A stretch of DNA of 64,000 bases from positions 1 through 64,000 of the forward strand of contig NZ_ANAY01000032.1 in assembly GCF_000340965.1 (NCBI RefSeq), given 5' to 3'. The notes under the pieces were generated by a model. That model worked only from the letters and a program-made list of their open reading frames with translations, did not search any database and was not told where the DNA came from. The first letter of the stretch is position 1. Each line of letters starts with the position of its first letter. Made by a program: the position numbers and the translations under genes. The stretch is from Nocardiopsis kunsanensis DSM 44524. GTDB lineage: Bacteria > Actinomycetota > Actinomycetes > Streptosporangiales > Streptosporangiaceae. Shown here piece after piece: positions 62,363-64,000 of the stretch.

Positions 62363-62956
62363 TCAGGTGTTGAGGCCCTCGAGGATGCGGTGGGCCTCGT
62401 CGAGGCGTTCGGGGTAGGCCTCAGGTGTCCGTGACATCCGCATCGCCGAGAGCTCGCACGCCATCGTCAGGTGGGCGGCCAGAACGGCGACGGGCTCCTG
62501 CGCGCCGGCTTCGGTGAGGGCGGAAGCCAGGTTCGCTGAGCGCTGCTGTCTGGTGAGCAGGTACCGCGACCGCAACTCGGTGGACTCGCGCAGCAGGCGG
62601 GCGAGGATCGCCGAGTGCGCGGGCGAGAGCGAGGGCTGGGACCGGGCGGTCTCCTGGGCGTCCCTGAGTGCTTCCACGCAGGCGCGCAGGTTGCCCCCGA
62701 GAGGTCTGGGGGCCTTCTCGCGCACGTGGGCACACATGCGGTCCACCTCGGCGCCGTCGTCCGCGAAGAGTACCTGCTGTTTGTCGCCGAAGTAGCGGAA
62801 GAACGTGGTTCGTCCCACCTCGGCGCGTTCGGCGATCGCGGTGACGGTGACGTTTTCGAAACCGTGTTCGGAGAAGAGCTGGAAGGCGGCCGACACGATC
62901 GTGGCCCTGGCCTTGCGCCGTTTGCGAGCGTGAAGCGTGTCAGGGGGGTGGTGCAT
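62363..62956 (-). CDS. TetR-family regulator
   Basis: 197 residues. Clear N-terminal helix-turn-helix (about 14-60: IVSAAFQLFSEHGFENVTVT, RAEVGRTTFFRYFGDKQQV). The C-terminal domain is helical with no recognisable ligand motif. ATG 62956. A palindrome with 7-bp arms at 63005-63022, 48 bp upstream, is its probable operator. No obvious target gene besides itself; the next gene is on the same strand, 400 bp upstream. Confidence 0.88.
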   Translation of the reverse strand: MHHPPDTLHARKRRKARATIVSAAFQLFSEHGFENVTVTAIAERAEVGRTTFFRYFGDKQQVLFADDGAEVDRMCAHVREKAPRPLGGNLRACVEALRDAQETARSQPSLSPAHSAILARLLRESTELRSRYLLTRQQRSANLASALTEAGAQEPVAVLAAHLTMACELSAMRMSRTPEAYPERLDEAHRILEGLNT

Positions 62957-63004
62957 GAGCGACCCTATCGAGTGAGGACCCGGGTCTTCCTTCGACGGGA
63001 CTCA

Positions 63005-63022
63005 TAGGGACGGTAGTCCCTA
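63005..63022. promoter_or_regulatory. Palindromic TetR operator
   Basis: TAGGGAC-GGTA-GTCCCTA is a perfect inverted repeat with 7-bp arms and a 4-bp spacer, 48 bp upstream of the tetR start at 62956. Probable autoregulatory site. Confidence 0.65.
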
Positions 63023-63359
63023 ATCGGGGAAGACGGCCGGGCTAGCGGGAAATCGACGTGGCCTGTCGGGTTCTGGTCGGCGCGACGGATGGGCACAGGC
63101 CGGGGTCCACACGCGCGCACCGTTGGCCCGGGATCCTATTGTACGGACCTTCTGCTCTGACAACCGCCTTCCCTTGTCGCCTTCTCCTGCCCGGCGAATA
63201 GGTTCCCTCTCAGAGGCATTATGCACGGACCTGACCGTACTTTTTTCGTTCACGGAAAATTGCACTCCGAGAAAGCAGTTCCGCACGGTCTCACCTCCCC
63301 TCCGAGGGCACATCCCTCCACGTTCCTCTCTCGGACGGCACCGCCCTCCACTGCAGTTT
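63023..63359. other. Intergenic, no gene seen
   Basis: About 340 bp, AT-richer than average between 63120 and 63290. A 97-codon minus-strand frame here lacks a ribosome site and any family pattern. It may hold promoter elements of the tetR gene; I see no stable terminator for the membrane protein gene that ends at 63360. Confidence 0.5.
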
Positions 63360-64000
63360 TCACGGGCGGTGCACGCGCCGCAACGGAAGGGGACGCATGT
63401 GGGCCAGGCTCCGCCACACCCATTCGAGGGGGCCGGTACGGAAGGCCCGCTGCCACAGGTGTGCGAAGAGCAGCGCGGCGGCGAGGAGGACGAGCGCGAT
63501 CCCGTACTGGCCGAGTATCGGGATCCGGGCCTCGAACGGGCCCATCGTCAGGAGGAAGAAGGCGGTACTGGCCAGGTACACCGTCAACGTGACGCGGCCG
63601 AGCGGGGCCAGGCACCTCAGCGCGCGAGCGGCGAACCGGTCACGGCGCAGCAGCCACCACGCCAGACCGAGGAAGAACAGCGCTCCGCCCAGGCCGGACA
63701 GGGTCCCGGAGAAGGAGACGAGCATCTGCGAACCGGCGGGGAGGATCGGCACCCCGTCGGGGTCGAACCGCACCGGGTACAGCAGGTCGTCGAGGAAGAG
63801 GACGGCCATGCCCAGGACCTGTGTGGCCAGGCCGATCCACACGAAGCCCCCCGGAAGGCGTGTGGGAACGTCCGTGGAACGCGGATCGAGCTCCGGGCGC
63901 CGTGCCAGCCACACACCAACGCAGAAGAACCCGAGCGTCTGCGGGAGCGGGGCGACCTGCATGTTCCAGGACCCCAGGTCCATCAGGTCCACGAGGTACT
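63360..64000 (-). CDS. DUF418-type membrane protein, C-terminal part
   Basis: At least 210 residues, cut by the window edge (the 5' end lies beyond 64000). About six hydrophobic segments are visible; the order LGRVTLTVYLAST, FFLLTMGPFE and the closing FRTGPLEWVWRSLAH match the C-terminal half of DUF418 membrane proteins. Function unknown; members are predicted transporters or acyltransferase-like membrane proteins. Confidence 0.75.
   Translation of the reverse strand, partial: YLVDLMDLGSWNMQVAPLPQTLGFFCVGVWLARRPELDPRSTDVPTRLPGGFVWIGLATQVLGMAVLFLDDLLYPVRFDPDGVPILPAGSQMLVSFSGTLSGLGGALFFLGLAWWLLRRDRFAARALRCLAPLGRVTLTVYLASTAFFLLTMGPFEARIPILGQYGIALVLLAAALLFAHLWQRAFRTGPLEWVWRSLAHMRPLPLRRVHRP

Noticed and set aside
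63020-63313. 97-codon minus-strand frame upstream of tetR
   Set aside because: No start signal, basic low-complexity composition, and it overlaps the tetR operator.
1-64000. tRNA, rRNA, CRISPR arrays
   Set aside because: No cloverleaf-like segments with conserved TTC/CCA parts and no regularly spaced repeats were seen.

Overview
The window is high-GC, densely coded DNA typical of an actinomycete. Supporting signs are strong G/C third-position bias, GTG and TTG starts, DUF2637, DUF2252, PucR and TetR genes, and a two-part ABC exporter. I cannot name the genus. About 47 kb (5.1-51.8 kb) is one biosynthetic gene cluster, read entirely on the minus strand: a compact trans-acyltransferase (trans-AT) modular polyketide synthase.

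In transcription order the cluster is: (1) a fused acyl hydrolase/acyltransferase/FMN enoyl reductase that supplies the AT activity missing from the modules; (2) PKS-A, 6337 aa; (3) PKS-B, 4390 aa; (4) PKS-C, 3763 aa, ending in a thioesterase that is itself followed by a methyltransferase domain. These four genes overlap by 1-14 bases, so they look translationally coupled. After them come a TetR regulator with its own palindromic operator/promoter, an ABC ATPase and a fused double ABC permease, then a perfect 28-bp palindromic terminator. I count 10 ketosynthases, all with the Cys-His-His set, 11 carrier proteins with an attachment serine, and three extra carrier-like inserts without a normal one. 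The line reads KS-KR-ACP | KS-DH-KR-ACP | KS-DH-KR-MT-ACP-ER | KS-DH//ACP | KS-DH*-KR-ACP | KS-ACP | KS-DH-KR-MT-ACP | KS-DH*-KR-ACP | KS-ACP | KS-ACP-TE-MT. No module contains a working AT, there is no obvious loading module, and no beta-branching cassette, cytochrome P450 or phosphopantetheinyl transferase lies in the window. Two consecutive unreduced modules before the TE suggest a 3,5-dioxo thioester that could close to a 4-hydroxy-2-pyrone, with the odd terminal MT as a possible O-methylating activity (inference).

Left flank (1-2 kb): debris of a plasmid-like or integrative element. It holds one DUF2637 membrane protein gene, a second decayed copy of the same locus, and a truncated TetR gene. 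This looks like an insertion-prone cluster boundary.

Right flank (51.9-64 kb): a 1.5-kb stretch without a convincing gene (cluster promoter region plus possible transposase debris), then ordinary chromosomal genes: a DUF2252 protein, azlCD with a divergent Lrp/AsnC regulator, a UvrA-like ABC ATPase, an agmatinase-family ureohydrolase with a divergent PucR regulator, a TetR regulator, and the end of a DUF418-type membrane protein cut by the window edge. Several clean palindromes (5053-5071, 60441-60457, 63005-63022) mark probable operators, and 62289-62345 is a nested bidirectional terminator.
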